From the NCBI GenBank assembly GCA_021838305.1, contig JAKCEB010000008.1, positions 1 through 34,412 on the forward strand: a stretch of DNA of 34,412 nucleotides. The letters run 5' to 3'. The notes under the pieces were generated by a model that was not told where the DNA came from, did not search any database, and saw nothing but the letters and a program-made list of their open reading frames with translations. Shown piece after piece: positions 1-7,623 of this stretch. The translations under genes and the position numbers were made by a program. Origin of the DNA: Actinomycetes bacterium (GTDB taxonomy: Bacteria > Actinomycetota > Acidimicrobiia > Acidimicrobiales > Palsa-688). Every line of letters begins with the position of its first letter. Position 1 is the first letter of the stretch.

Positions 1-152
1 AGCGCGCGCACCATCCGCCGGAACGCCTGGACCAGCACGGGGACCTCTTCGAAGCGGAGTGAAATGCCCTCGGGTGTCACCGAGCCGTCCTTGAGCGCCG
101 CGTTCGCGCCCTGCGTGCGTGTCACAGCTCGAAGGATCAACGGCTCGGTCAT
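1..152 (-). CDS. 4,5-dihydroxyphthalate decarboxylase-like protein, N-terminal 50 residues only
   Basis: Only the first 50 codons lie in the window; the gene runs off the left edge. The ATG at 152 has a good ribosome binding site (GGAAAGGA) a few bases upstream. The translated start has the family pattern of 4,5-dihydroxyphthalate decarboxylase and related substrate-binding-fold proteins: a G-S-V-T-P-E-G-I-S-L motif near residues 27-36, then F-E-E-V-P and F-R-R-M-V-R near 38-48. Relatives decarboxylate 4,5-dihydroxyphthalate to protocatechuate, but many homologues are of unknown function. It is divergent from the isomerase gene at 189 and sits beside a phthalate-dioxygenase-like Rieske gene, which fits an aromatic-acid role. 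The substrate is inferred only from family and context. Confidence 0.6.
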   Translation of the reverse strand, partial: MTEPLILRAVTRTQGANAALKDGSVTPEGISLRFEEVPVLVQAFRRMVRA

Positions 153-188
153 GTCATTTCCTTTCCGCCACTACTATCGTCGACAGTA

Positions 189-695
189 ATGTCCTACAAC
201 AATACCTTTGAGACTGCAGAAGGAATCGACGTTGCAAACGCCGTCGCGGTCGCCGGCGACCACAACGGCGTCCAAGTCAAGGCGGCCGTTGTCGACTGGC
301 TGACAGCAGCGGGGGTCACCGTGACGGATCTCGGCGTGCATGACCCGGCAGCTACAGTGGACTACCCGCCGCTTTGCGTCGAGCTGTGCCGGGAAGTGAC
401 GAGTGGCCGCTCGAGGTTCGGGATCTTCATTGGCGGCACAGGCCAGGGCGAGGTCATTGCCTGCAACAAGATCCGGGGCATCCGCGCCGGCGGCTGCCAT
501 AACCTTCTCACGGCCGAGGTTTCCCGCGGTCACAACGACGCCAACGTCTTGGTGCTCGGCTCGAAGCTGATGGATACGCCCGAAGCGCTGGCGGTCGTCG
601 GCAAGTGGCTCACGACACCGTTCAAAGGCGGCCGCCACGCTGACCGACTGGCGATGATAGACGAGATCGAGTCCCGCCAGTCCCCCACTGTCTAG
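189..695 (+). CDS. rpiB: RpiB/LacAB family sugar-phosphate isomerase
   Basis: 168 residues, the usual length for RpiB. The family interconverts aldose and ketose phosphates such as ribose 5-phosphate and ribulose 5-phosphate in the cytosol. Visible signatures are G-D-H-N-G at 23-27, D-Y-P at 58-60, the loop G-G-T-G-Q-G-E at 82-88, N-K at 93-94, G-I-R-A at 97-100 and H-N-D-A-N-V-L at 115-121. In the E. coli enzyme a Cys in the C-G-T-G loop is the base; here that position is Gly and a Glu follows the loop (E88), as in the Mycobacterium enzyme, which uses Glu. Several RpiB-family members in catabolic operons act on four-carbon sugar phosphates, so the true substrate may not be ribose 5-phosphate. 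The ATG at 189 has no obvious Shine-Dalgarno sequence; the 36-bp gap to the divergent gene must hold both promoters. Confidence 0.85.
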   Translation: MSYNNTFETAEGIDVANAVAVAGDHNGVQVKAAVVDWLTAAGVTVTDLGVHDPAATVDYPPLCVELCREVTSGRSRFGIFIGGTGQGEVIACNKIRGIRAGGCHNLLTAEVSRGHNDANVLVLGSKLMDTPEALAVVGKWLTTPFKGGRHADRLAMIDEIESRQSPTV

Positions 696-706
696 ACGCT
701 ACGAGA

Positions 707-724
707 GGCGCCGCTCGAAGCGCC
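707..724. terminator. Weak hairpin between convergent genes
   Basis: The 43-bp gap between the convergent isomerase and PanB-like genes holds GGCGC at 707-711 and GCGCC at 720-724 with an 8-nt loop. There is no T-run on either side, so it is at best a weak or Rho-aided terminator. Confidence 0.25.
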
Positions 725-738
725 ACGCAGTTGCGGTC

Positions 739-1572
739 TCAGCGAGGCTGGCCTTTGATCTGGCGTCCGGCTCGGACATCGCAGGCGTACTCGCCGAGCG
801 CGTCGAAAGCGATCTGGGCGACGTTCGCGTATGTGTCCGGGGGGCTGTCCAAACCGCCGGCGGCGTAACCGATAGCAGCGTGGACCATCCTGATGCGCCC
901 GTCAAGCCACGGCCCACCACCGAAGCCGCCGACCACCGGAATGTCCACCGCTGCCGCCACCGCAGGCCCAACGACGGGACCGGAGTTGGTGAAGTCGAGG
1001 ATCGCCGCCCCTGCGGCCTGCAATGCCAAGGCTTGGCGGAGCATCTCGTCGGCGAGTTCGGCCGTCACTACAGCGCCGGGTCCGGCGGCGTTCGCATAAT
1101 CGACGCCGTGGCGGAGGGCGCTTTGGGGGGTCACGCCGAACTGGGCGAATACCGGAATACCCGCCCGGACAACCGCTTCGACGCCGTCTGTGTAATCGGC
1201 CGCTCCGTCGAGCTTGACCATGTCAGCGCCGCCCTCCTTGACGAGGCGCAACGCAGCGCGCACCGCTTCGTCGGGGCCCTGTTGCAGCGGTCCGAACGGA
1301 AAATCGCAGCTGACCAGCGCCCGCCGCACCCCGCGGCGCACCGCCTTGCAAACCACGAGCATCTCATCGAGGGTCACCTCGAGGGGATTATCGTGGCCCC
1401 ACAGGTTCGTGCCGACCGTGTCGCCCACGGACACGATGTCGACGCCCACCCGGTCGGCGATCCGGGCCATCTGATAGTCCCAGGCCACGACGCCAACGAG
1501 CTTGCGCCCGCTGCGCTTCGCGGTGCTCAAGTCTCCGATCGACAGCTTCGACACCTTCGACTCCGTCGCCAC
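739..1572 (-). CDS. PanB-like (ketopantoate hydroxymethyltransferase family) enzyme with altered active site
   Basis: Belongs to the PEP mutase/PanB (beta/alpha)8 superfamily. With a GTG start at 1572 it has 277 residues and keeps the PanB order: V-G-D at 49-51 (metal-binding Asp), G-H-D at 59-61, D90, M-V-K-L-D at 118-122 (Lys and acidic residue), T-P-Q at 148-150, and a G-G-F-G-G-G loop near 215-220. The strand that carries the catalytic Glu in true PanB (L-E-C-V-P in E. coli) reads L-D-F-T-N-S-G-P at 192-199, so that Glu is missing. This and the catabolic setting make a role in pantothenate synthesis unlikely; an aldolase, lyase or hydroxymethyl-transfer reaction on another 2-oxo acid is possible. 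The GTG at 1572 overlaps the upstream stop closely; a GTG at 1554 preceded by GGAG is an alternative start, and an ATG at 1605 would overlap the upstream gene by 32 bp. Confidence 0.7.
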   Translation of the reverse strand: MATESKVSKLSIGDLSTAKRSGRKLVGVVAWDYQMARIADRVGVDIVSVGDTVGTNLWGHDNPLEVTLDEMLVVCKAVRRGVRRALVSCDFPFGPLQQGPDEAVRAALRLVKEGGADMVKLDGAADYTDGVEAVVRAGIPVFAQFGVTPQSALRHGVDYANAAGPGAVVTAELADEMLRQALALQAAGAAILDFTNSGPVVGPAVAAAVDIPVVGGFGGGPWLDGRIRMVHAAIGYAAGGLDSPPDTYANVAQIAFDALGEYACDVRAGRQIKGQPR

Positions 1573-1573
1573 G

Positions 1574-2110
1574 TCAGACCCGCAGGGCGGCGAGGATCTC
1601 GCCAAGATCGTCCGCCCCCGAGGATACGAGCACCATATGCGACCAGCGGCGCAACTCCATCAGCACCTCGCGGGGCGCGTTCGACTGTTCGCCGATTAGG
1701 ACACCGGCGACGGTGATCCCCCTGGCCTTGCACAGCCGGCCGATGACGGCCACCGACCGTGGCGGATCTTCTGAGCGAACGCCGCCGCCCGCAGATGCGA
1801 CGAGGACGACCATGTCGACTCCGTCGAGGATCTCTGCCGTGTCGTAGGGCTTACCTTCGCTGTCCGACACGACGGCAGGTGCTCCCCCGACACCGCCGGC
1901 GGAGAAAAACTTCGCCCGCTCCGACAAGGCGGAACGCGCCTCCCTGACGACGTCTGCGCTCAGGACGTCCATTGCCACTAGAAGGCAGGATCGCTCCAAG
2001 CTGACTTCGGTGGCGATGCGGTATCGCGCCTCAGCGGAGCTCGCCGCACGAGCACAGCTGTTCGCTAGTACCGGCCGGCGCGCGGCGGTCCTGCACGAGG
2101 GCTCGGACAC
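1574..2110 (-). CDS. Unrecognised protein with glycine-rich Rossmann-like segment
   Basis: 178 residues from a GTG preceded by GGTGAGC. I do not recognise the family. The first 30 residues look poorly ordered, and the conserved-looking part starts near R31-I-A-T-E. Two features stand out: a glycine run A-G-G-V-G-G at 71-76, and D-M-V-V-L-V-A-S-A-G-G-G at 99-110 followed by an amphipathic helix and a hydrophobic strand (I-T-V-A-G-V-L-I-G, 132-140). This pattern loosely recalls the nucleotide-binding glycine loop of FtsZ/tubulin folds, but the G-G-G-T-G-T-G signature itself is absent. It lies between the Rieske oxygenase (23 bp upstream) and the PanB-like gene (start within a few bases of this stop), so it is cotranscribed and may be a partner subunit. 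No signal peptide or membrane segment is seen. Confidence 0.6.
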   Translation of the reverse strand: MSEPSCRTAARRPVLANSCARAASSAEARYRIATEVSLERSCLLVAMDVLSADVVREARSALSERAKFFSAGGVGGAPAVVSDSEGKPYDTAEILDGVDMVVLVASAGGGVRSEDPPRSVAVIGRLCKARGITVAGVLIGEQSNAPREVLMELRRWSHMVLVSSGADDLGEILAALRV

Positions 2111-2132
2111 GAGCTCACCGTGCAGCGCAGGA

Positions 2133-3419
2133 TCAGACCGAGACGTGTGCCACCCCCGGACGGACCGCCGTCGCAGCGGGGGTTATCTCTTCCAGTGGTA
2201 TGTCGCTCGACGCGACGGAGGCGAAGGAACGGACACGTTGGTGCTCGGGGTCCACTCCGGGAGGTGTCACTCCGTGCTCCTTGAGCGCCAGCGCCGCCGC
2301 GCGAAGCTTGTGGCGGGCCTTGACGATGCCGACGTCAGTGGCGACGAGACGCTCCTTGGTACGGTCCACGATCGGCCCCATGCTTTCCTGAAGTGAGCCG
2401 TCCTGGATGGCTATGCCCTTCACCCCCGAGTATGTGTCACCTCGGCGCTGGGCTTCCCGGTCGATCAGGTAGTCGTTGTCCTTGTTTGCGAGGGGACGGA
2501 ACGTGCCCGGTACGTACTCGTTGTGAACGCCTTTGCCGTCACGCATCGCTTGGACTTCTTTGTCGCTAAGAGGCCGCACAGGGTGATAGTCGAAGGTGTA
2601 GACCCAGCAGTTCTCGTCGTCGATCGGCACCCAGAAATGGCCGTGCACAGGATGGTCGGCGCGAGGCGGCACTATCGTGAAACTCGGAAGGATCCAAGGT
2701 GTCACCCGCCAGTAAAATTTTCCTTCCTCTGCATTCCGCCGAGCCCCGATCAGAAGGCCACCGTCGACGTCGACGACCTCGAAGTGCGGCTTCAGGTCGT
2801 TCAAGTTGTAGGTGTTGCCGACAGAACCTTTGAAGAGCGGGTCGTCGCGAAGCCCCGACGAATGCAGAAACGAAACGTGACTCGAGTCGATGCCGCCTTC
2901 GAGCGCCTGCAGCCAGTTGGACTCCTGCCAGCGCTTGGAAGTGAAACTCTGCTCGGATGCTACTGTCGCAAACTCGTAGCTCGGAAGGCCAGGGGTGAAC
3001 TCAGGAGAGCCCATGTAGGTCCAGAGGATGTCCCCCACTTTGACGAGCGGATAGGCGGTCAACTTCACGCGCTCACAGAAGGTGCTCCCCTCCGGCTCGG
3101 CGGGAATCTCGACGCACTGGCCCGTGATGTCGTACTTGAACCCGTGGTAGGGACAGCGAAGCCCGGACTCCTCGTTGCGGCCGAACCACAGCGACACTCC
3201 CCGATGCGCGCAGAACTCGTCTATCAGACCGAAGCGGCCCTGCGTGTCGCGGAAAGCGACGAGCCGCTCCGAAAGGATTTTCACCCTGACTGGCGGGCAG
3301 TCGTTGTCGGGGAGCTCCTCCGCGAGCAGAGCCGGGATCCAGTAGCGGCGGAAAAGGTCGCCCATTGCCGTACCCCGGCCGGTCCGGGTGAGAAGCTCGT
3401 TGTTTGCCTGTGTGAGCAT
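2133..3419 (-). CDS. Rieske non-heme iron oxygenase, phthalate 4,5-dioxygenase type, oxygenase subunit
   Basis: 428 residues, typical of the single-subunit phthalate dioxygenase group. It would use electrons from a reductase or ferredoxin to hydroxylate or dealkylate an aromatic or related substrate. The Rieske [2Fe-2S] ligands are C70-x-H72 and C89-x2-H92, in C-A-H-R-G and C-P-Y-H-G. The mononuclear iron site is in the segment L-E-G-G-I-D-S-S-H-V-S-F-L-H, with H181 and H186, and D178 is a candidate bridging acid. The N-terminus (N-N-E-L-L-T-R-T-G and R-R-Y-W-I-P-A-L-L) closely follows phthalate 4,5-dioxygenases. The next gene upstream in the operon is a small ferredoxin, 21 bp away, likely its electron donor; no flavin reductase gene is in the window. 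The substrate remains unknown. Confidence 0.9.
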   Translation of the reverse strand: MLTQANNELLTRTGRGTAMGDLFRRYWIPALLAEELPDNDCPPVRVKILSERLVAFRDTQGRFGLIDEFCAHRGVSLWFGRNEESGLRCPYHGFKYDITGQCVEIPAEPEGSTFCERVKLTAYPLVKVGDILWTYMGSPEFTPGLPSYEFATVASEQSFTSKRWQESNWLQALEGGIDSSHVSFLHSSGLRDDPLFKGSVGNTYNLNDLKPHFEVVDVDGGLLIGARRNAEEGKFYWRVTPWILPSFTIVPPRADHPVHGHFWVPIDDENCWVYTFDYHPVRPLSDKEVQAMRDGKGVHNEYVPGTFRPLANKDNDYLIDREAQRRGDTYSGVKGIAIQDGSLQESMGPIVDRTKERLVATDVGIVKARHKLRAAALALKEHGVTPPGVDPEHQRVRSFASVASSDIPLEEITPAATAVRPGVAHVSV

Positions 3420-3440
3420 CTAATCCTCTCCCTAGCCGAG

Positions 3441-3641
3441 CTATCCGACGATGCTGATCGCGCGCGCCGGACAGTCGAGCGCCGCAGCCTCGACGGCGCT
3501 TCGCAAGGCCTCGTCGGGATGCTCCTGCAGCACCCTCACGATCATCTCGTCCTCGGGCATCTCGAATACCTCAGGAGCATCGGCGATGCAGTTCGCGTAG
3601 CCGAGGCATTTGCCGGTGTCTACCACTACTTTCAGGGCCAT
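3441..3641 (-). CDS. Small 3-Cys ferredoxin (probable [3Fe-4S])
   Basis: Electron carrier of the kind that serves actinobacterial P450s and Rieske oxygenases. From the ATG at 3641 it has 66 residues, the normal size, and this start has GAGG at a good distance. Ligands are C12, C18 (C-L-G-Y-A-N-C) and C57 (C-P-A-R-A-I); the second position of a classical 4Fe motif is Tyr/Ala rather than Cys, as in [3Fe-4S] ferredoxins. A-P-E-V-F follows the second Cys, a family hallmark. An in-frame ATG at 3716 would add 25 acidic residues, but it has no ribosome binding site and sits inside an operator-like palindrome, so I prefer the shorter form. It lies directly upstream of the Rieske gene. Confidence 0.85.
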   Translation of the reverse strand: MALKVVVDTGKCLGYANCIADAPEVFEMPEDEMIVRVLQEHPDEALRSAVEAAALDCPARAISIVG

Positions 3642-3701
3642 CCAGTCCTCGAAGTCTCCGCCCCCCAACGTGGGCAAGTCCATGTCCAGCTCGACATCCG
3701 C

Positions 3702-3720
3702 TGGTCCGATTATCATACCA
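3702..3720. promoter_or_regulatory. 19-bp operator-like palindrome for the divergent GntR regulator
   Basis: TGGTCCGATTATCATACCA is symmetric about its central T (3711) at TGGT/ACCA and GAT/ATC, seven of nine half-site positions. TGGT-n-ACCA is the usual half-site style of FadR-type GntR proteins. It lies between the regulator gene (start 3828 or 3834) and the ferredoxin start at 3641, so it could control the catabolic operon. Binding is inferred. Confidence 0.45.
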
Positions 3721-3833
3721 TAGCGCCGTCTGTAGGTCTGGGAAGACGCCGTTTCGGCTGCCGACGACGCATACGGATTCCCGGATTTGATTCGCCCCCG
3801 ATGTTGCCGTGGCCTACGCTACAAGGCGTGACT

Positions 3834-4637
3834 ATGACGGGTGGCGTAGACGGTCGCCCCACCGAAGGCCTGTCGACAAGCGTCGGTTTGTTCACGCCTG
3901 TCGCGTCAGGCCGGATTTCGGAGTTGATCGCGGACCAGATTCGTGGCCTGGTTCGCGAAGGCCACCTCCGCCCCGGCGACCGGCTTCCGTCGGAGCGCGA
4001 TCTTTGCCAACAGTTCGGGGTGAGCAGGGTCACCGTGAGAGATGCGCTGCGCCTGCTCGAAGGCGCCGGGATGATAGACACGAAGGTCGGGGCCCGCGGC
4101 GGCGCATTCGTCAAGATGCCGACTAGCGCGAAGATCGGTGAGGGCATCACCGACATGCTCTCGATGTCCGCGCTGCACGCCGACGAAGTCACCGAGGCGC
4201 GCATGATCCTCGAGTTGGGTCTCGTTTCTCTCATTTGCGAGCGGGCCACCGAGGACGACCTCGCAGATCTGAGACGGATCTGCGAGCGCGCAGATGCCGC
4301 CCTCGCAGCCGGCCATCACGACGTCGGGTGCTCAACGGAATTTCACCTCCGCTTCGCTGCGGCCGCCCACAACCGCCCTCTCAGTTTTCTTCTCGAATCG
4401 CTCCAAGCGCCCTTGCGCCATTCGCTAGAAGAAGCCCAAGCTGTCGCGCCGCGCATGGGACGGCCGGGCGTCGCCGAACACCGTGCACTCGTCGACGCTG
4501 TCGCCGCCCATGACGTCGAAGCTGCCCGATCGATTATGACGCGCCATCTCGGACGAACCGCACGACGCGTGAGGTCCAAGGCGCCGGCGGTACCCGGTTC
4601 GGCGTCGACGGACGGCGAAGTTGACGACGCCGATTAG
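3834..4637 (+). CDS. FadR-subfamily GntR transcriptional regulator
   Basis: 267 residues. An N-terminal GntR winged helix-turn-helix spans about 26-96, with R-P-G-D-R-L-P-S-E-R-D-L at 46-57, F-G-V-S-R-V-T-V-R-D-A-L-R-L-L at 61-75 and a following wing G-A-R-G-G. A helical FCD ligand domain spans about 118-240, with candidate metal-binding histidines H171, H216 and H238. FCD regulators typically sense organic acids or sugar acids and repress a neighbouring operon. It is divergent from the ferredoxin/Rieske operon and is its likely regulator. The ATG at 3834 has AAGG seven bases upstream. A GTG at 3828, two codons earlier, lies 7 nt after a TACGCT hexamer and could be a leaderless start. The open frame extends far upstream, but that part is the shadow of the Rieske gene. 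Confidence 0.9.
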   Translation: MTGGVDGRPTEGLSTSVGLFTPVASGRISELIADQIRGLVREGHLRPGDRLPSERDLCQQFGVSRVTVRDALRLLEGAGMIDTKVGARGGAFVKMPTSAKIGEGITDMLSMSALHADEVTEARMILELGLVSLICERATEDDLADLRRICERADAALAAGHHDVGCSTEFHLRFAAAAHNRPLSFLLESLQAPLRHSLEEAQAVAPRMGRPGVAEHRALVDAVAAHDVEAARSIMTRHLGRTARRVRSKAPAVPGSASTDGEVDDAD

Positions 4638-4716
4638 CGGCGATTCGGCGCGACGGACGGCGCCTCAGCGCGCCCGCAGTCGTTGCGTGATCTTCGCTTG
4701 ACTCAAGTGCCCTACG

Positions 4717-7623
4717 GTGCACTCCGATGCGCCTCGTGTGGTTCCCGGCGTCTCCAAGATACGTGCCGCAGTGATGGCGGGACTCGGTCGTGTGCGCGGA
4801 TGGGTCGTACACAACCCGGCGTCTAGAAGTTGGACCGCTCGCATCGGCGTCGGCCCGCGCCTCTTGGTGATCGCTCTAGTGCCGATGGTGGCCCTCGTGT
4901 CGCTTTCGCTTCCGCTCATCACGAGCGCTCACTCCCAGATGGACGCCAGCGAATCGGCCAAGACGGACGTCAAGAACGCGGCCGTCCTCATCGAGCTAGA
5001 CGCCGACCTGGCGACAGAAGAGTCTTACAGCCTGGCCGATCTCATTCTAACGAACACCTCCTCGACGGCGGTCGGCCCGGCAAGCGACGGCCCTGCGGCA
5101 TTTAGCGTCCCCGGTCAACTTCTAAGCGCACAAAGAACTACCGACGACACACTACGCCTGCTCCCCCCATCGCAGGCTCGGCACGTGTCGTCACCGCTGT
5201 ACTCAGAACGCGCTGCGTTAGCGTCCCGGCAGCTGACGGTGCAAACGCAGATAACACTTTTTACCGCTGCCAGCCGGGCGACTGAAGCCACAGCGTCAAC
5301 CCTCTTGCTGCACGCAAGGGACATGATCCTCGACATCCCGTCGAATCGCAGTGCGGTGCTCAGCATCCTTGCTTCCAACTATGCCCTCGGCGCAGTGCAG
5401 GGAGCAACCAGTCAACTCCGATCTCTCGGGACGCTCTGGGAAACGCCGTCGACTTCGGCGTCAGCGGCTGCTACGCCGGCCCCTGCGATTGCGCTGGCCC
5501 AGGCCGCAGCCATCCTCGCCACCGCCGGCAGCTCCATAGCAAGTTCCGAAGTTCCTTCAGTGCGAGCTGCATGGGTCAAGTTCGCAACAAGCCCTTCGTA
5601 TGTGGCTTACAGCGACCTGGTCGCATTGGGAGAGGCCGGCCGGAGCGCCCTCGTCAATCCCACACCCGCGCAGGCCGCTACCTATGCGGCGATACTCGAA
5701 AACGCACTTTCGTCCACCACGCAATACTGGACGCTCCTTAACGGTCTCTCCCAAAGTGCCAGCGCCGCGTCGATCGGTGCGGTCGGTCGGCTCTCCAACG
5801 GCGCAGCATCGTCGTTCTGGCTGTGGCTCATCCTGCTTGTGCTCGCCGTCAGCGTCGCCTTGTCGTTGGCGGTGGTGATTGCTCGGACCATTTCCCGCCC
5901 CTTGGAGCAGCTCGCCAGTGTCGCCCTGTCGGTGGTGCGGGGCAGCCTGGACGTCGAGCACTTGGCACCCGTCGGACCCCGCGAGACAGTAGTTGTGGCC
6001 GACGCGTTCAACTCTTTGATGGCAAACCTTCGCCTGCTTGAAGCCAAAAGCGAAGCGCTGTCGCGCTGCGACCTCGACAACGAGCTTCTCGACGCCCCCC
6101 TCCCGGGACGCCTCGGAAGCGCACTGCAAGGATCGTTTCGCGCCCTCGCCGACTCGATCCGCCAGCGCAAGGAGCTCCAAGACCGGCTATCATTCGAAGC
6201 GACACATGATTCGCTGACAGGCCTCATGAACCGCGCGGCGGTAGTCGACTCCCTGGAGCGGATGATCGCCAGGTCGAAAACTCAAGGGGGGGCGGTCGCT
6301 GTCCTTTACATGGACTTGGACAACTTCAAACGCGCAAACGACTTCCACGGGCACCGCTGCGGGGACCACGTGTTGCGCCAGGTGGGCCGCCGCCTTCTGT
6401 CGGCGACGAGAGGCCACGACCTTGTGGCGCGCATCGGAGGCGACGAGTTCGTCGTGGTCGCCGAGGGGGTCACGACCCTCAGAGAAGCCGAGTACGTTGC
6501 GCTCAGGCTGATCTCCGCTCTGTGCGAGCCGATCGAGTGGCAGTCGCTTACCCTCGACATCGGGGCCTGCGTTGGCTTGGCGCTTAGCGGGAAGGACGAT
6601 ATCGGTGCTCTCGACCTGCTCGCCCACGCCGACCTGGCGCTCTACCAGGCCAAACAGCAGGGGGCGGGCTCGATCGGGGTATTCGACGAAGAAGTGCAAG
6701 CGCGCCTCGCGGCCAGGGACGGCGTCGAAAGGGATCTGCGCGACGAGTTGGCCGGCGACGCCTCCGGCCTTACGCTGTTCTACCAGCCGCTCGTCAACAC
6801 CGACATGGAGCTCTACGGGCTCGAAGCGCTTCTGCGCTGGCAGCGGATCGACCACGGGCCTGTTTCCCCGACGGAGTTCATTCCCCTCGCCGAGGCCAGT
6901 GACCTAATCATCGACATAGACAACTGGGTCCTCGAGAATGTGGCACGTCAAGTGCAGGCATGGCGCGACGACCCGCTGCTTGGAGGCTTGAGCGTCGCAG
7001 TAAACGTCTCAGGACGACACCTGCGCGGTCACCGCCTCGTCGACGACCTGAGAGCGGTGATGGCCGATACGGGAGTGAGCGCGACGAACATCACATTGGA
7101 GATAACCGAGACGGTCATACTTGCAGATCTCGAGGAAGTGGCAGCACAACTGCGCGAAGTGCACGATCTGGGCTTCCGGATCGCAGTCGACGACTTCGGA
7201 ACCGGGTACACCTCACTCGCCCACCTGCACCACCTGCCTATCGACACGATCAAAATCGACCGCACCTTCATTGCCGGCGTGACCACCTGCGAGGACGCCT
7301 CGCTCGTCAAGCTGATAACCGACCTCGCCAAAAGCCTCGGAATGACGACGGTATCGGAGGGGGTGGAGACAGTCGAACAGTTGAACGCGCTGCGTGAGAT
7401 AGGCACCGACGTGGTGCAGGGTTTCCTGGTCGCGAGGCCGATGCCCCCGGCACTGCTCAGCTTCTGGTGCCAGGGGCGCCTAGTTGCGTCCACCCCGCCG
7501 CGCCGAGCGATCCCGTCCCGAGATAGCGCGCTTGCGTCAATCCAGGCGGGCGCTGACCCTGCCGAGCCCGCTGATACTCGCCGCGAACTCGGAGCCACGA
7601 GCGCCGGCGACCATCGGGCCTAG
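4717..7623 (+). CDS. Membrane-bound GGDEF-EAL cyclic-di-GMP protein
   Basis: 968 residues. Layout: first membrane helix about 48-70, a roughly 295-residue helical extracytoplasmic sensor region rich in Ala/Ser/Thr, second helix about 367-389, a HAMP-like segment about 390-440, then GGDEF from D498-S-L-T-G-L and EAL from about 680. The cyclase motif G574-G-D-E-F is intact, and an inhibitory-site R565-x-x-D568 precedes it by the correct five residues. The phosphodiesterase residues are all visible: E703-A-L, N-V-S-G-R, I-T-E-T, D825-D-F-G-T-G-Y, K-I-D-R and S-E-G-V-E-T. It could therefore both make and degrade c-di-GMP, one activity probably dominating by regulation. The GTG start at 4717 is uncertain; ATG at 4771 is an alternative. 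The last 87 bp overlap the end of the convergent hydratase gene. Confidence 0.92.
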   Translation: MHSDAPRVVPGVSKIRAAVMAGLGRVRGWVVHNPASRSWTARIGVGPRLLVIALVPMVALVSLSLPLITSAHSQMDASESAKTDVKNAAVLIELDADLATEESYSLADLILTNTSSTAVGPASDGPAAFSVPGQLLSAQRTTDDTLRLLPPSQARHVSSPLYSERAALASRQLTVQTQITLFTAASRATEATASTLLLHARDMILDIPSNRSAVLSILASNYALGAVQGATSQLRSLGTLWETPSTSASAAATPAPAIALAQAAAILATAGSSIASSEVPSVRAAWVKFATSPSYVAYSDLVALGEAGRSALVNPTPAQAATYAAILENALSSTTQYWTLLNGLSQSASAASIGAVGRLSNGAASSFWLWLILLVLAVSVALSLAVVIARTISRPLEQLASVALSVVRGSLDVEHLAPVGPRETVVVADAFNSLMANLRLLEAKSEALSRCDLDNELLDAPLPGRLGSALQGSFRALADSIRQRKELQDRLSFEATHDSLTGLMNRAAVVDSLERMIARSKTQGGAVAVLYMDLDNFKRANDFHGHRCGDHVLRQVGRRLLSATRGHDLVARIGGDEFVVVAEGVTTLREAEYVALRLISALCEPIEWQSLTLDIGACVGLALSGKDDIGALDLLAHADLALYQAKQQGAGSIGVFDEEVQARLAARDGVERDLRDELAGDASGLTLFYQPLVNTDMELYGLEALLRWQRIDHGPVSPTEFIPLAEASDLIIDIDNWVLENVARQVQAWRDDPLLGGLSVAVNVSGRHLRGHRLVDDLRAVMADTGVSATNITLEITETVILADLEEVAAQLREVHDLGFRIAVDDFGTGYTSLAHLHHLPIDTIKIDRTFIAGVTTCEDASLVKLITDLAKSLGMTTVSEGVETVEQLNALREIGTDVVQGFLVARPMPPALLSFWCQGRLVASTPPRRAIPSRDSALASIQAGADPAEPADTRRELGATSAGDHRA

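Noticed and set aside
880-1716. 278-codon plus-strand frame
   Set aside because: It is opposite the PanB-like gene, rich in His/Arg/Ala, with no recognisable motif; a high-GC shadow.
2523-3827. Long plus-strand open frame joined to the GntR gene
   Set aside because: It lies opposite the Rieske gene, whose motifs are intact; only the part from 3828/3834 has GntR homology and a start signal.
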